Shown: positions 7,844-16,890, numbered from the stretch's first letter. The stretch is 64,000 bases of DNA from Pelagimonas sp050633425 (GCF_050633425.1 NZ_JBOEGM010000002.1:186001-250000), one strand, 5' to 3'. Translations and numbers: made by a program. Notes: generated from the letters alone by a model not told the origin.

Positions 7844-8749
7844 TCAGGCGCGTTTGTGGGGCGCGAAAAGTGCAGTAAGGAGAAGGACAACGCCAGATAC
7901 CGTGGCGATCATGCCGGCGGCAGAGACCGATGCTGAAGCTCCGATCCAAAGCGGCCCATAGCCCGCGAGGATGTAACCCAGCACTGCAGAGATGCAGGCG
8001 AAAAACATCGACCAGGCAATTTGTGTTTCGAGCCGGTTGGTCATAAGCCGCGCCGCCGTCGGTGGGCAGATAAACATAGCGATCACAATGATTGACCCAA
8101 CCGCATCAAAGGCTGCGACGGCGGCCAATGCGGCCATAACCACAATGCCCAGGCCAATCAAAGTTGTGGGAAGGCCAAGCGATTTGGCGAATCCTTCGTC
8201 AAAGGTTGCAAGCTTGAGTGGGCGCCAGAACACCCAGGTCAGGCATGCGACCACAGCCAAGGCCAAAGCCATACGCAGCAATTCAGGGGGCAAAGTGGCC
8301 AGCGCGCTCAGATCAACCAAAGAGGACCAGCCAACCGCATCAAGCCAGATCAGGCTCTCGAGGTTGCCATACAGCGCATGTTCAACATCAAGGTGGACGC
8401 CGGATGTGTCCGACTGCTCCAACAGTAAAACACCAGCGGCAAACATGGCAGTGAACACAACGCCCATGGCGGCACCGGGCTCAACCTTGCCCAAACGGCG
8501 GATCGCTTCGATTAAGATCACGGCGACCAAAGCCGCCCCGGCGGCCCCAAACATCATGGGAAGTGTCGTGATGACGCCAGTGATCAGGAATGCAACCACA
8601 ATGCCGGGCAGCACAACATGCGAAATCGCATCACCAATCAGAGACTGACGACGCAGAAGCAGAAAATTGCCGGGCAGGGCGCAGGCCATAGCGGCGAGCA
8701 TGCCAATCACCATCGGTGGCAAAGACAGAGCGACAAATTCGTAACCCAT
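7844..8749 (-). CDS. sitD: Metal ABC transporter permease, second subunit (SitD/MntD-like)
   Basis: 301 residues, about eight transmembrane helices, family ABC-3 (ZnuB/TroD/SitD). The start MGYEFVALSLPPM at 8749 overlaps the stop of the preceding permease gene by one base (TGATG), so translation is probably coupled. The conserved AISHVVLPGIV block and the FDAVGSIIVIAMFICPPTAAR block are both visible. It is the last gene of a four-gene operon with solute-binding, ATPase and first permease genes upstream. Two different permeases beside a Mn-type binding protein favour manganese or iron(II) import over zinc. Confidence 0.85.
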   Translation of the reverse strand: MGYEFVALSLPPMVIGMLAAMACALPGNFLLLRRQSLIGDAISHVVLPGIVVAFLITGVITTLPMMFGAAGAALVAVILIEAIRRLGKVEPGAAMGVVFTAMFAAGVLLLEQSDTSGVHLDVEHALYGNLESLIWLDAVGWSSLVDLSALATLPPELLRMALALAVVACLTWVFWRPLKLATFDEGFAKSLGLPTTLIGLGIVVMAALAAVAAFDAVGSIIVIAMFICPPTAARLMTNRLETQIAWSMFFACISAVLGYILAGYGPLWIGASASVSAAGMIATVSGVVLLLTALFAPHKRA

Positions 8750-9945
8750 CACACAGCTCCTTGCGGGGAAAGGCGGGCATCGAGCAATTTGACCTGATCT
8801 CGGGTCAGTACGTCTTCGATCCGGGTGAGGCCATCGTCGCGGCTGGCGAGGCTTGAGAGTTCTTCGACCCTGCGTAATTCCTGCCAACGGGTTTCATCGC
8901 GCAGGGCTTGGGCTGCGGCGTTGCGGCCTTCGTCGGTTGGAACCCCATCCGGGCGCATCAATCCTCGCGTGCGCAGCATACGCTGGGTCAGGCTTTCATA
9001 AACGGGTTGGCCATGGGCAAGAGCAAGCAAGCCTTGGCGCAAGTGGACCTCATGCTGCAACCGACGATGGCGCAGGGCGGAGGCCAGGACACCGCGCGAT
9101 GGGGCAAACATCAGTGACAGGGCAAAGAGAGCAAAGGCCACCAACACAATGATCGGGCCGGTTGGGAGGTCGGGGGCCGTGGCCGACAGGGCCGCGCCGA
9201 TATACCCTGAAACGCCGCCAAACAGAGCGGCCAGCTGCGCGACACGGGTTGCGTTTTCGGCCCAGAACCGGGCGGCGACAGCGGGAATGATCAGCATGGC
9301 GACGATCAGTATCAGCCCAACAATTTTAAGTCCGACAACAGTGACAGCCAACACCAGAACCATCAGCGCCATGTCGATGCGTGCTGTGTTGAGGCCCTGG
9401 ACCTGTGCATAGCCTTCGTCAAACGCAGTCATCAACATCGGACGGCGCAGCAGAACCGTGGCCAGCAACACAATCGCCCCGCCTGCAGCGATCACCAAGG
9501 CGTCGGCGCGTAACATGCCTGCGGTTGATCCAAGCAAAAAACCTTCTAATCCGGCTTGGCGGCCTGATTGCATGGTTTGGATCACGGTCAGCAGAACAAT
9601 GCCAAAGCCAAAGAACACGGATAAAACTGCGCCAATTGCGGCGTCTTCGGGTAAGCGGGTGTTGCGGGTGATCCAGCTCACCGCATAAAGGCCCGCCCAA
9701 GCCGACAAGGCTGAGCCAAGCATCAAGCCGGGCAAAAACCGCCCGTCTCCGCCCAAGGCAACCATGGCCAAAAATGCCAAGGCCAAGCCCGGTAGGGTCG
9801 CGTGACTAATGGCGTCTGAAACAAGCGCCCGTTTGCGCAGGTACAAAAATGCCCCGACTGCGCCAGCAGCAACGCCCAAGGCAGCGGAGCCCAGCGTCAC
9901 CAATACGGCGTTGTAACCGAGCTGTAATGTCAGGGCTTCAAACAC
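8749..9945 (-). CDS. sitC: Metal ABC transporter permease with extra C-terminal cytoplasmic domain (SitC-like)
   Basis: 398 residues with a GTG start, eight bases after the ATPase gene. Residues about 1-285 form the ABC-3 permease with AISHATLPGLALAF and LKIVGLILIVAMLIIPAVAAR blocks. Residues about 290-398 are soluble and charged (HRRLQHEVHLRQGLLAL through RQELRRVEE-like stretches) and resemble a small winged-helix domain of the kind fused to some TroC/MntC permeases. The normal family length is about 280-300, so the tail is a true extension of about 110 residues. It could sense metal or regulate transport from the cytoplasmic side; that is inference. Confidence 0.82.
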   Translation of the reverse strand: MFEALTLQLGYNAVLVTLGSAALGVAAGAVGAFLYLRKRALVSDAISHATLPGLALAFLAMVALGGDGRFLPGLMLGSALSAWAGLYAVSWITRNTRLPEDAAIGAVLSVFFGFGIVLLTVIQTMQSGRQAGLEGFLLGSTAGMLRADALVIAAGGAIVLLATVLLRRPMLMTAFDEGYAQVQGLNTARIDMALMVLVLAVTVVGLKIVGLILIVAMLIIPAVAARFWAENATRVAQLAALFGGVSGYIGAALSATAPDLPTGPIIVLVAFALFALSLMFAPSRGVLASALRHRRLQHEVHLRQGLLALAHGQPVYESLTQRMLRTRGLMRPDGVPTDEGRNAAAQALRDETRWQELRRVEELSSLASRDDGLTRIEDVLTRDQVKLLDARLSPQGAV

Positions 9946-9953
9946 CGATCAAT

Positions 9954-10748
9954 CTACCCGGCGCGGGCGATCAACCCATCGCCCAAACGACCGCCATAGG
10001 TGGCGTGCAGCGCATCCTGGGTAAAGGCATCGGCAACCGAACCTTCGCCCATCCGGCGGCGATTGATCAGGAAGACGCGGTCAAAATAGCTCTTGACTGT
10101 CGAAAGGTCGTGGTGCACGGCAATGACGGTTTTGCCCTCGTCGCGCAGTTCTTTTAGCACGCTGATAATCGCGGCCTCAGTTGCGGCATCGACCCCGGCA
10201 AAGGGTTCGTCCAGCAGATACAAATCGGCCTCTTGTGCCAAGGCACGGGCAAGGAAAACACGTTGCTGTTGCCCACCTGACAGTTGGCCGATCTGACGGT
10301 CCGCAAAGTCCTGCATGCCGACACGGGTCAAACAGTCCATCACCTTGGCATGGTGTTTGGCACGCACACGGCGCAACAGACCCAATTCACGAAACAGGCC
10401 CATCATTACAACGTCGCGCACCTGCGTTGGGAAATCCCAATCAATGCTGGCGCGTTGAGGAACATAAGCGATGCGCGCGCGCTGGCTTTCGAGCGGCCGG
10501 CCCCATGCTGTGACCCGGCCCGCCAGAGGTTTGACAACGCCCAAGGCCGCCTTGAGCAAGGTCGATTTACCCGCACCGTTTGGGCCGATAATCGCGGTCA
10601 TGGTGCCGGGTTGGATTGTCATATCGACGGAAAACACCACCGGTTCGTTGCCATAGGAAACGGTCACGCCGCGCAATGCCAAAGGGCTGGCGTCGAGGTT
10701 TTCGGTAATGGTTTGGCCATTTTCGGCGGCTAGCTCGATCGCGCTCAT
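9954..10748 (-). CDS. sitB: Metal ABC transporter ATP-binding protein (SitB-like)
   Basis: 264 residues. Walker A GPNGAGKST, Q-loop YVPQRASIDWDFP, signature LSGGQQQR, Walker B LYLLDEPF and the switch histidine in AVHHDL are all present, so the ATPase should be active. The YVPQR-DWDFP block is typical of Zn/Mn/Fe(II) importers of the SitB/MntB/TroB group. It follows the binding-protein gene by 3 bases, and the permease gene follows after 8 bases, giving a tight ABCD operon. It powers uptake at the cytoplasmic face of the two permeases. Confidence 0.88.
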   Translation of the reverse strand: MSAIELAAENGQTITENLDASPLALRGVTVSYGNEPVVFSVDMTIQPGTMTAIIGPNGAGKSTLLKAALGVVKPLAGRVTAWGRPLESQRARIAYVPQRASIDWDFPTQVRDVVMMGLFRELGLLRRVRAKHHAKVMDCLTRVGMQDFADRQIGQLSGGQQQRVFLARALAQEADLYLLDEPFAGVDAATEAAIISVLKELRDEGKTVIAVHHDLSTVKSYFDRVFLINRRRMGEGSVADAFTQDALHATYGGRLGDGLIARAG

Positions 10749-10751
10749 CGC

Positions 10752-11708
10752 TTATACTCCATGGCTCAGCTTGCCATCCATACCGCCGGGCGGCACATCC
10801 GCACCCAAAGCCCCGGCAATGACAGAAACGTTGTGGTCAATCATGCCGACATAGGTGCCTTCATAGCTGCCCGGTTCGCCCATCGCGTCCGAAAACAGTT
10901 CGCCGCCGATTTTGACCTCATGGCCTTGGGCCGCGGCCCCTTCGATCAGGGCGCGAATATTGCGATCCGAAACCGAGCTTTCCACAAACACCGCACTGAT
11001 TTTGCGAGTGACGATGTCGTCGACCAAGGTGCGGATGCGCTGTAGACCTGCTTCTGAATCGGTTGAAATGCCTTGGATCCCCATGACCTCAAACCCGAAT
11101 TGGCGGCCAAAATAGCCAAAGGCATCATGGGCGGTGACCAGCACGCGTGACGGCTCGGGCACCTGTGCCGTAGAGGTTTCGGCATAGGCCCCGACACGGG
11201 CCACATCAGCCAAATAGATGTCGGCATTGGCGGCAAAGGTATCCGCTGCCTCAGGGCGCTGGGCGATCAAGGCATCACGTGTCGCAACAACCGCATGCTT
11301 CCAAAGCTGCGGAGCCATCCAAACATGCGGATCAGGGCGATTTTCATAATCGGCGTGGTGAAGCAGAACGTCCTGGGGAATGGCGTCGCCAACGGCCACA
11401 ACAGGCACGCGTTTTGCCAGAGTTTCGATGAAATGCTCAAGCTGGGCTTCAAGGTAGAGCCCATTCCAAAGCAGCAGATCGGCACGGGTCATGGCCACAA
11501 TGTCGGACCGGGTCTGGCGATAGCCGTGCGGATCAACACCGGGGCCCATCAAGGCCTGGACTGTGACCAAATCGCCGCCAATAGCACGCGCAGCATCGGC
11601 AATCATGCCTGTTGTCGCGACCACGTTCAAAGGTTCCGCTGCAAACGCACGGGTGCTCATCAATGGCGCTGTCGCCAATCCAGCCAGAATCGATCTGCGA
11701 GAAAGCAT
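10752..11708 (-). CDS. sitA: Periplasmic metal-binding protein (SitA/TroA-like, probably Mn)
   Basis: 318 residues from MLSRRSILAG, with a ribosome site (GGGAG) and a signal peptide with an SRRSILAG start and AFA cleavage region. Upstream in-frame codons to 11978 are not family-like. The four usual cluster A-I metal ligands appear in order: His in DPHGYRQ, His in DPHVWMAP, Glu in VFVESSVSDRN and Asp in ELFSDAMGE. The His-rich acidic loop of ZnuA proteins is absent, which argues for manganese or iron(II) rather than zinc. First gene of the sitABCD operon, with a Fur/Mur-like operator about 25 bases upstream. Confidence 0.87.
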   Translation of the reverse strand: MLSRRSILAGLATAPLMSTRAFAAEPLNVVATTGMIADAARAIGGDLVTVQALMGPGVDPHGYRQTRSDIVAMTRADLLLWNGLYLEAQLEHFIETLAKRVPVVAVGDAIPQDVLLHHADYENRPDPHVWMAPQLWKHAVVATRDALIAQRPEAADTFAANADIYLADVARVGAYAETSTAQVPEPSRVLVTAHDAFGYFGRQFGFEVMGIQGISTDSEAGLQRIRTLVDDIVTRKISAVFVESSVSDRNIRALIEGAAAQGHEVKIGGELFSDAMGEPGSYEGTYVGMIDHNVSVIAGALGADVPPGGMDGKLSHGV

Positions 11709-11729
11709 AAAATTCTCCCTTTCTAGGCT

Positions 11730-11780
11730 GAATATGATAATCATTCGCAGAAAGTCAATGCTCTTGCGACTTATTCGCAA
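11730..11780 (-). promoter_or_regulatory. Fur/Mur-type operator region of the sit operon
   Basis: ATGATAATCATT (11734-11745) matches the core of the classical Fur box and holds a perfect 5-1-5 palindrome, 26-37 bases upstream of sitA. A second dyad, TTGCGA-N5-TCGCAA (11764-11780), lies just beyond it and overlaps a third, CTTATT-CGC-AATAAG (11770-11784). In Rhodobacteraceae and rhizobia the Fur homologue Mur represses sitABCD in response to manganese, so a Mur operator is the best guess. The divergent deoC starts at 11938. Confidence 0.6.
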
Positions 11781-11937
11781 TAAGAACAGTGCAAACCCAG
11801 CTCGTGCACAAAAAACATGCACCGCAGGCGATTTTAACTGAAGGTTGCAATATCTGACTATTTGGTCAGAATCGCTTGAAATTTGGGCATGTCCTTGGCT
11901 AGGGTTCGGTTTGCCTTTCGGTCTAACGGAGGACACT

Positions 11938-12942
11938 ATGGCGCAGACTGACACGCAGGTAGGGACCAAATTGGACACTCCTCAGCTTCCGCAGACGATT
12001 GAACCTCGCAATCCGGGGATGGATCTGGACATGGACCGCGTCATGCAGGCGCGCGCCAATAGATCGGCCATTGAACGGCGGGCAAAGACCCTGCCGGGGC
12101 GGCGATCGGTCAAAAAGGACTTTCAGGCCGCGTGGTTGGCGCGGGCGATCTCCTGCATTGACCTGACAACGCTGGCTGGTGATGACACCGCCGGTCGGGT
12201 TTTGCGGCTGTGTGCAAAAGCAAAACAACCCGTGCGTGCGGACCTGCTGGATGCGTTGGGGATGCAAGGGCTGACCACTGGTGCAGTCTGTGTGTATCAC
12301 GATATGATCCCGCATGCGCTCAAGGCGCTCGACGGTAGTGGCATTCCGGTGGCGGTGGTGTCTACTGGCTTTCCGGCGGGGCTGTCCCCGTTTCACCTTC
12401 GCATCGCCGAGATCGAAGAGAGCGTCAAGGACGGTGCCGAAGAGATCGACATCGTGATCTCACGTCGCTTGGTTCTCAATGGCGATTGGCAGGGTCTTTA
12501 TAATGAGATGAAGGCGTTTCGTGCCGCCTGTGGTGATGCTCATGTCAAGGCGATCCTGGCGACGGGGGAGCTTGAAACATTGCAAAACGTCGCGCGCGCG
12601 TCGCTGGTTTGCATGATGGCCGGGGCAGATTTCATCAAAACCTCAACGGGCAAAGAGCCGGTGAATGCGACATTACCGGTGTCTTTGGTGATGATGCGCG
12701 CGATCCGTGAATACTATGAGGAAACCGGTTTCCGCGTCGGGTACAAACCGGCGGGCGGAATTTCCAAGGCCAAGGATGCGATCAACTATCTGGCTTTGGT
12801 TAAGGAGGAACTGGGGGATCGCTGGCTGCGGCCCGATCTGTTCCGCTTTGGGGCCTCTTCCCTTTTGGGCGATATTGAACGCCAGCTCGAACACCATGTG
12901 ACCGGAGCCTATTCGGCATCTTGGCGTCACGCGGCGGGTTGA
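11938..12942 (+). CDS. deoC: Deoxyribose-phosphate aldolase
   Basis: 334 residues; the ATG at 11938 follows ACGGAGGACAC. It splits 2-deoxyribose 5-phosphate into glyceraldehyde 3-phosphate and acetaldehyde in the cytoplasm. The DeoC TIM barrel is recognised by EEIDIVISRR, the HVKAILATGEL block with the Schiff-base region, ADFIKTSTGK with the catalytic lysine, and VGYKPAGGIS with the second active-site lysine. An N-terminal extension of about 60 residues before the first conserved block makes it longer than the E. coli enzyme, as in eukaryote-like DeoC. The aldehyde dehydrogenase gene that follows could oxidise the acetaldehyde product. Confidence 0.93.
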   Translation: MAQTDTQVGTKLDTPQLPQTIEPRNPGMDLDMDRVMQARANRSAIERRAKTLPGRRSVKKDFQAAWLARAISCIDLTTLAGDDTAGRVLRLCAKAKQPVRADLLDALGMQGLTTGAVCVYHDMIPHALKALDGSGIPVAVVSTGFPAGLSPFHLRIAEIEESVKDGAEEIDIVISRRLVLNGDWQGLYNEMKAFRAACGDAHVKAILATGELETLQNVARASLVCMMAGADFIKTSTGKEPVNATLPVSLVMMRAIREYYEETGFRVGYKPAGGISKAKDAINYLALVKEELGDRWLRPDLFRFGASSLLGDIERQLEHHVTGAYSASWRHAAG

Positions 12943-12985
12943 GCGATGCTTGTTAGGCGAACTCTGGCCCGGTCTTGTGCTGGGC

Positions 12986-13021
12986 AGCGCCGGACCGCCC
13001 AGCCACGGGGCGGCGCTTTTC
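12986..13021 (+). terminator. Rho-independent terminator after deoC
   Basis: AGCGCC at 12986 pairs with GGCGCT at 13012-13017, with additional inner CCGCCC/GGGGCGG pairing, and is followed by TTTTC. It would separate deoC from the aldehyde dehydrogenase gene 146 bases downstream, at least partly. The remaining gap to 13164 shows nothing else I can name. Confidence 0.6.
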
Positions 13022-13163
13022 TTATCCGTCAGCCTGTTTCTGACACATTGAATGTTCCACAACCGGCTGGCTTGCCCTTAAACCGCCCTGCGCGCTCCGG
13101 CGCCGCCCTTTGTGGCCCAATCACGCTTTCAAAACGCATCATCGCATGCGGGAGACCTCCAAA

Positions 13164-15506
13164 ATGACCATCAAGGACATCTTTGACTCTATGGATTACG
13201 GCCCGGCCCCTGAATCTGCGGGTGACGCACTGGCGTGGATCGTTGATCAAGGCAGCAAGTTCGGCCATTTCATCGACGGCAGCTTTACCGTCCCCGGCGG
13301 CGGTTTCGACAGCCGCAATCCGGCCACCGGCGAAGTGCTCGCGACTTTAACCCAAGCCACCCAATCGGATGTGGATAGTGCCGTTGCCGCCGCGCGCAAG
13401 GCGCAACCGGCTTGGGCTAAACTCGGCGGTCCGGCGCGTGCGCGCTATCTCTATGCGCTTGCCCGCTTGCTGCAAAAACACGCCCGCCTGTTTGCGGTTC
13501 TCGAAAGTCTCGACAATGGTAAGCCGATCCGCGAGGCGCGTGATATCGACGTCCCACTGGCGCAACGGCATTTCTATTACCACGCGGGCATGGCCCAGCT
13601 GATGGAGAGCGAACTGCCCGACGCAGAGGCGCTGGGTGTATGCGGTCAGATCATCCCGTGGAACTTTCCTCTGTTGATGCTGTCGTGGAAGATCGCGCCG
13701 GCGCTGGCGATGGGCAACACTGTTGTGTTGAAACCGGCGGAATGGACATCGCTGACCGCCCTGTGTTTCGCCGATATCTGCCGTCAAGCAGGCCTGCCCA
13801 AAGGGGTGGTGAACATCGTTACCGGCGATGGAGACGTGGGTGAGATGATCGTCAAATCCGATGTCAACAAAGTGGCCTTTACCGGCTCCACCGCCGTTGG
13901 CCGCCGCATCCGAGAAGCCACCGCAGGCAGCGGCAAGGCGCTGACTTTGGAGCTGGGCGGGAAATCTCCCTATATCGTCTTTGAAGATGCCGATATCGAC
14001 AGCGCGGTCGAAGGCCTTGTGGACGCGATTTGGTTCAATCAGGGGCAAGTGTGTTGCGCTGGGTCGCGGCTGTTGGTTCAAGAGGGTATTTCTGAACGGT
14101 TCCACACCAAATTGCGCGCCCGTATGGACAAGCTGCGTGTCGGCAACCCGCTTGATAAATGCATTGATGTTGGGGCGATCGTTGACCCGGTTCAGCGGGA
14201 TCGCATTGCGGCGCTGGTTGATGCACATGGCGGTGAGGGCGAGGTTTATCAGCCCTCCGGTGATATGCCCGAGGGGTGTTTTTATCCGCCGACCCTTGTG
14301 TCCAATCTCGCTTCCGCGTCGGCCTTGATGCAGGACGAGATTTTTGGCCCGGTTCTGGTCTCGACCACCTTCCGCACCCCGTCCGAAGCGGTGATGCTTG
14401 CTAATAACACCCGCTACGGGCTGGCTGCGTCGGTTTGGTCAGAAAACATCAATGTCGCATTGGATATTGCCCCCAAATTGGTGGCTGGCGTGGTGTGGGT
14501 CAACGGGACCAATATGTTTGACGCCTCTGCCGGGTTTGGCGGCGTGCGCGAAAGCGGCTTTGGCCGGGAAGGGGGCTGGGAAGGGCTCAGCGCCTATACC
14601 AAGCCAAAAGCCAAAGCTCAGGCGTTGAAACCTGTCACCGGCTTTTTGGGCGACACCGCGGAACCACAGCCTGTGGATCGCACTGCCAAGCTCTATGTTG
14701 GTGGCAAGCAGGCCCGGCCTGATGGTGGCTATGCCCGCAATGTCTTTGACAAGGCAGGCAAGCTTATCGGACAGGCTCCAATCGCCAATCGCAAGGATGT
14801 GCGCAACGCGGTCGAAGCGGCGCGCGCAGCCAAGGGGTGGACCGGGGCAACAGCGCATAATCGCGCGCAGGTCTTGTATTTCATGGCCGAAAACCTCGCG
14901 ACCCGCAAAGATGAATTCGCCAGTCAGATCAATCGTTTGACCGGAGGCAAAACCGGTGCTGCCGAAGTGGACGCGTCGGTGGATCGTCTTTTCACCTATG
15001 CTGCATGGGCCGATAAATTCGACGGTCAGGTGCGCCAGGTGCCAATGCGAGGCGTTGCCTTGGCTATGCGAGAAGCCTGTGGAGTGATTGGGGCGCTTTG
15101 CCCGGATGACGTGCCGCTGTTGGGCCTTGTTTCGGTAATGGCTCCGGCGCTTGCCATGGGCAATCGGGTGGTGCTGGTCGCCTCAGAACCATTTCCGCTT
15201 CTGGCCACCGACTTCTACCAAGTGTTGGAAACCTCCGACGTGCCGGGCGGGGTGGTCAATATCCTAACCGGAAGCCATGCCGAATTGGCACCCACATTGG
15301 CGAGCCATATGGACATTGAGGCGGTCTGGTGCTTCTCAAGTTCGGACCTGTCTGCGGTGATCGAAGCAGGGGGCGCGGGGAACCTGAAACGCACCTGGGT
15401 GAATAACGGTCTGTCGCGCGATTGGATGGGTGCCGAGGGCGCGGGTCGCGATTTCCTTGATGCCGCGACCGAAGTCAAAACGGTCTGGGTTCCCTACGGA
15501 GCCTGA
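13164..15506 (+). CDS. ALDH16-type aldehyde dehydrogenase with a second, vestigial ALDH domain
   Basis: 780 residues; the ATG at 13164 follows GGGAGACCTCC. Residues about 25-480 are a full aldehyde dehydrogenase: QIIPWNFPLLM (cofactor), FTGSTAVGR, the general base in LELGGKSPYIVF and the catalytic cysteine in NQGQVCCAGSR. Residues about 500-780 repeat the fold, with DVRNAVEAARAA, MREACGVIGALCPDD and MAPALAMGNRVVL, but the glutamate motif and the catalytic cysteine are missing. This active-plus-degenerate arrangement matches the ALDH16 family, which includes bacterial members from roseobacters. With deoC next door, acetaldehyde oxidation in deoxynucleoside breakdown is a plausible role. Start choice removes an 18-residue upstream reading. 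Confidence 0.9.
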   Translation: MTIKDIFDSMDYGPAPESAGDALAWIVDQGSKFGHFIDGSFTVPGGGFDSRNPATGEVLATLTQATQSDVDSAVAAARKAQPAWAKLGGPARARYLYALARLLQKHARLFAVLESLDNGKPIREARDIDVPLAQRHFYYHAGMAQLMESELPDAEALGVCGQIIPWNFPLLMLSWKIAPALAMGNTVVLKPAEWTSLTALCFADICRQAGLPKGVVNIVTGDGDVGEMIVKSDVNKVAFTGSTAVGRRIREATAGSGKALTLELGGKSPYIVFEDADIDSAVEGLVDAIWFNQGQVCCAGSRLLVQEGISERFHTKLRARMDKLRVGNPLDKCIDVGAIVDPVQRDRIAALVDAHGGEGEVYQPSGDMPEGCFYPPTLVSNLASASALMQDEIFGPVLVSTTFRTPSEAVMLANNTRYGLAASVWSENINVALDIAPKLVAGVVWVNGTNMFDASAGFGGVRESGFGREGGWEGLSAYTKPKAKAQALKPVTGFLGDTAEPQPVDRTAKLYVGGKQARPDGGYARNVFDKAGKLIGQAPIANRKDVRNAVEAARAAKGWTGATAHNRAQVLYFMAENLATRKDEFASQINRLTGGKTGAAEVDASVDRLFTYAAWADKFDGQVRQVPMRGVALAMREACGVIGALCPDDVPLLGLVSVMAPALAMGNRVVLVASEPFPLLATDFYQVLETSDVPGGVVNILTGSHAELAPTLASHMDIEAVWCFSSSDLSAVIEAGGAGNLKRTWVNNGLSRDWMGAEGAGRDFLDAATEVKTVWVPYGA

Positions 15507-15532
15507 GCCCGACAGGGGGCGGGAAACCGCCC

Positions 15533-15751
15533 TCAAAACCCGGCATCCTCGGGCATGGCCTGAAGCAAGTCGCCGGGTTGGCAGTCCAAGACTTCGCAGA
15601 TCTTGGCAAGGGTCTCAAAACGGATGCCTTTGACCTTGCCGGATTTGAGCAAGCTGATGTTTTGCTCTGTGATCCCGACCCGTTCTGACAATTCACGTGA
15701 CCGCATTTTGCGTTGCGCCAGCATCACATCAAGTCTGACAATAATCTGCAT
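15533..15751 (-). CDS. Small XRE-type helix-turn-helix regulator
   Basis: 72 residues, almost entirely one Cro/C1-type HTH: RSRELSERVGITEQNISLLKSG is the helix-turn-helix and LAKICEVLDCQPGDLL the C-terminal conserved block (HTH_26/YozG-like). It overlaps the stop of the DUF2975 gene by one base (TGATG). Pairing of a YozG-like regulator with a DUF2975 membrane protein is common in bacteria, and the pair is probably autoregulated. Confidence 0.85.
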   Translation of the reverse strand: MQIIVRLDVMLAQRKMRSRELSERVGITEQNISLLKSGKVKGIRFETLAKICEVLDCQPGDLLQAMPEDAGF

Positions 15752-16290
15752 CAGACGAACTCCTGATTCTCTTGCGAAATGCTCACGGCTTGCATCATCA
15801 CCGCGCCGATCAGCAACATTATGCCGCCGCCGATGACCGTCCCCAACTCACCGGTGCCAAATCCAAGCGAAATCATGCGCTGACCCTCTGGCGCATCCAG
15901 CGTCAGCGCAAAGGTATCGAGCGGTTGTCGCAGGATTTGAACCGCTGCCAACGCAAGCGTGCCAAAGCCGATATTGCGGATGGCGCGCGCCGCCTGTTCC
16001 GATAGGGCGGTGTTGTTTTGATACTGTTTCAACAAGGACGCCGTGAACCAAAGCACAGCCAATATCACCAAACCTTCGGCCATCGCACTGGCCTGCAACA
16101 GCGCAGTTGCCAGTCGCCCGATGTCCCAATCACTGGCGGGGATCGCGAGATCAGCCACGCGGTATTGGGCCAGATCCTGATGACGATACACGGCCCAAAG
16201 GGTTGCCCCGGCAACCAAAGCCGTGCCAGCTAGGGTGGCAATACGAAGAATAAATGCAGCGGTGCGGGTTCTTTCTGGTAGATTTGTCAT
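15751..16290 (-). CDS. DUF2975 integral membrane protein
   Basis: 179 residues from MTNLPERTR, with four predicted transmembrane helices (about residues 12-32, 65-90, 105-125 and 148-172). The spacing matches DUF2975 proteins, and the adjacent YozG-like regulator supports the assignment. Function is unknown in the family. A longer reading to 16491 runs into the divergent promoter region and was not used. The divergent lipoprotein gene starts 73 bases away. Confidence 0.75.
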   Translation of the reverse strand: MTNLPERTRTAAFILRIATLAGTALVAGATLWAVYRHQDLAQYRVADLAIPASDWDIGRLATALLQASAMAEGLVILAVLWFTASLLKQYQNNTALSEQAARAIRNIGFGTLALAAVQILRQPLDTFALTLDAPEGQRMISLGFGTGELGTVIGGGIMLLIGAVMMQAVSISQENQEFV

Positions 16291-16362
16291 GACAAGCCCT
16301 ATTGAAAGTCGATGTTTATTTAATGTAAAACGATAAAAAATGATTCGACAAGGAGAAATTTG

Positions 16363-16890
16363 ATGAAATATCTTTCGGTGTTGGCCCTTGTCCTGGCCGG
16401 CTGTTCCGCTGTTGATGTCGCGACAGTTAGCAAACTGAATCAGATCGATCCGATGGATGCCAATCCCGGTGACTTTCAGATCATCGCGCATCTGCCCAAA
16501 GGTTTAGAGATCGTCCCCGAAAGTGCGCAGCTCAAGATCGACGCCAGCAACGGGGTTGAGACCGTATCTGAGAAATATCGGCTGGATCAGGTTTCGGAGG
16601 GTGGTCGCTATGAACTTTCGCTGACCGATGACGACGTGGCGCGCATGCAGGCGTTGCAAGCCAAGGTGAAAGCTTGGGAAGAAGAGAAGCCAGACGATAC
16701 CAATGGGGGCTTGAATGTCGATGTCGGTGTGTGTCTTCGCGACGAAGGACCGGCGCTTGATGCCCCGGTGTCCATCGACATCTCTATTGCATCGACTGGT
16801 GTTTTGCCGTTATTGCGGCCACTTCCGGCAGAACGCTATCTGGATGAGCTGGAATCGGCAGGACGGCCCGTGGGGCCTTGCCTGTTTTAG
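16363..16890 (+). CDS. Predicted lipoprotein of unknown function
   Basis: 175 residues; the ATG at 16363 follows AAGGAGAAATT. The N terminus MKYLSVLALVLAGCSAVD is a short signal peptide with lipobox LAGC, so the protein should be lipidated at Cys15. The mature part is acidic, with a repeated pattern of short beta-like segments and a central helix (VARMQALQAKVKAWEEEK), and ends in a Cys. I do not recognise a domain. It is divergent from the DUF2975/XRE pair. Confidence 0.7.
   Translation: MKYLSVLALVLAGCSAVDVATVSKLNQIDPMDANPGDFQIIAHLPKGLEIVPESAQLKIDASNGVETVSEKYRLDQVSEGGRYELSLTDDDVARMQALQAKVKAWEEEKPDDTNGGLNVDVGVCLRDEGPALDAPVSIDISIASTGVLPLLRPLPAERYLDELESAGRPVGPCLF

Noticed and set aside
7726..7890. 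An N-terminal extension of DnaE2
   Set aside because: The conserved DnaE2 start begins at 7725, and the extension would span the LexA box and a hairpin.
12946..13167. A 73-codon frame after deoC
   Set aside because: It covers the terminator and a GC-rich gap, has no ribosome site and looks like translated noncoding sequence.
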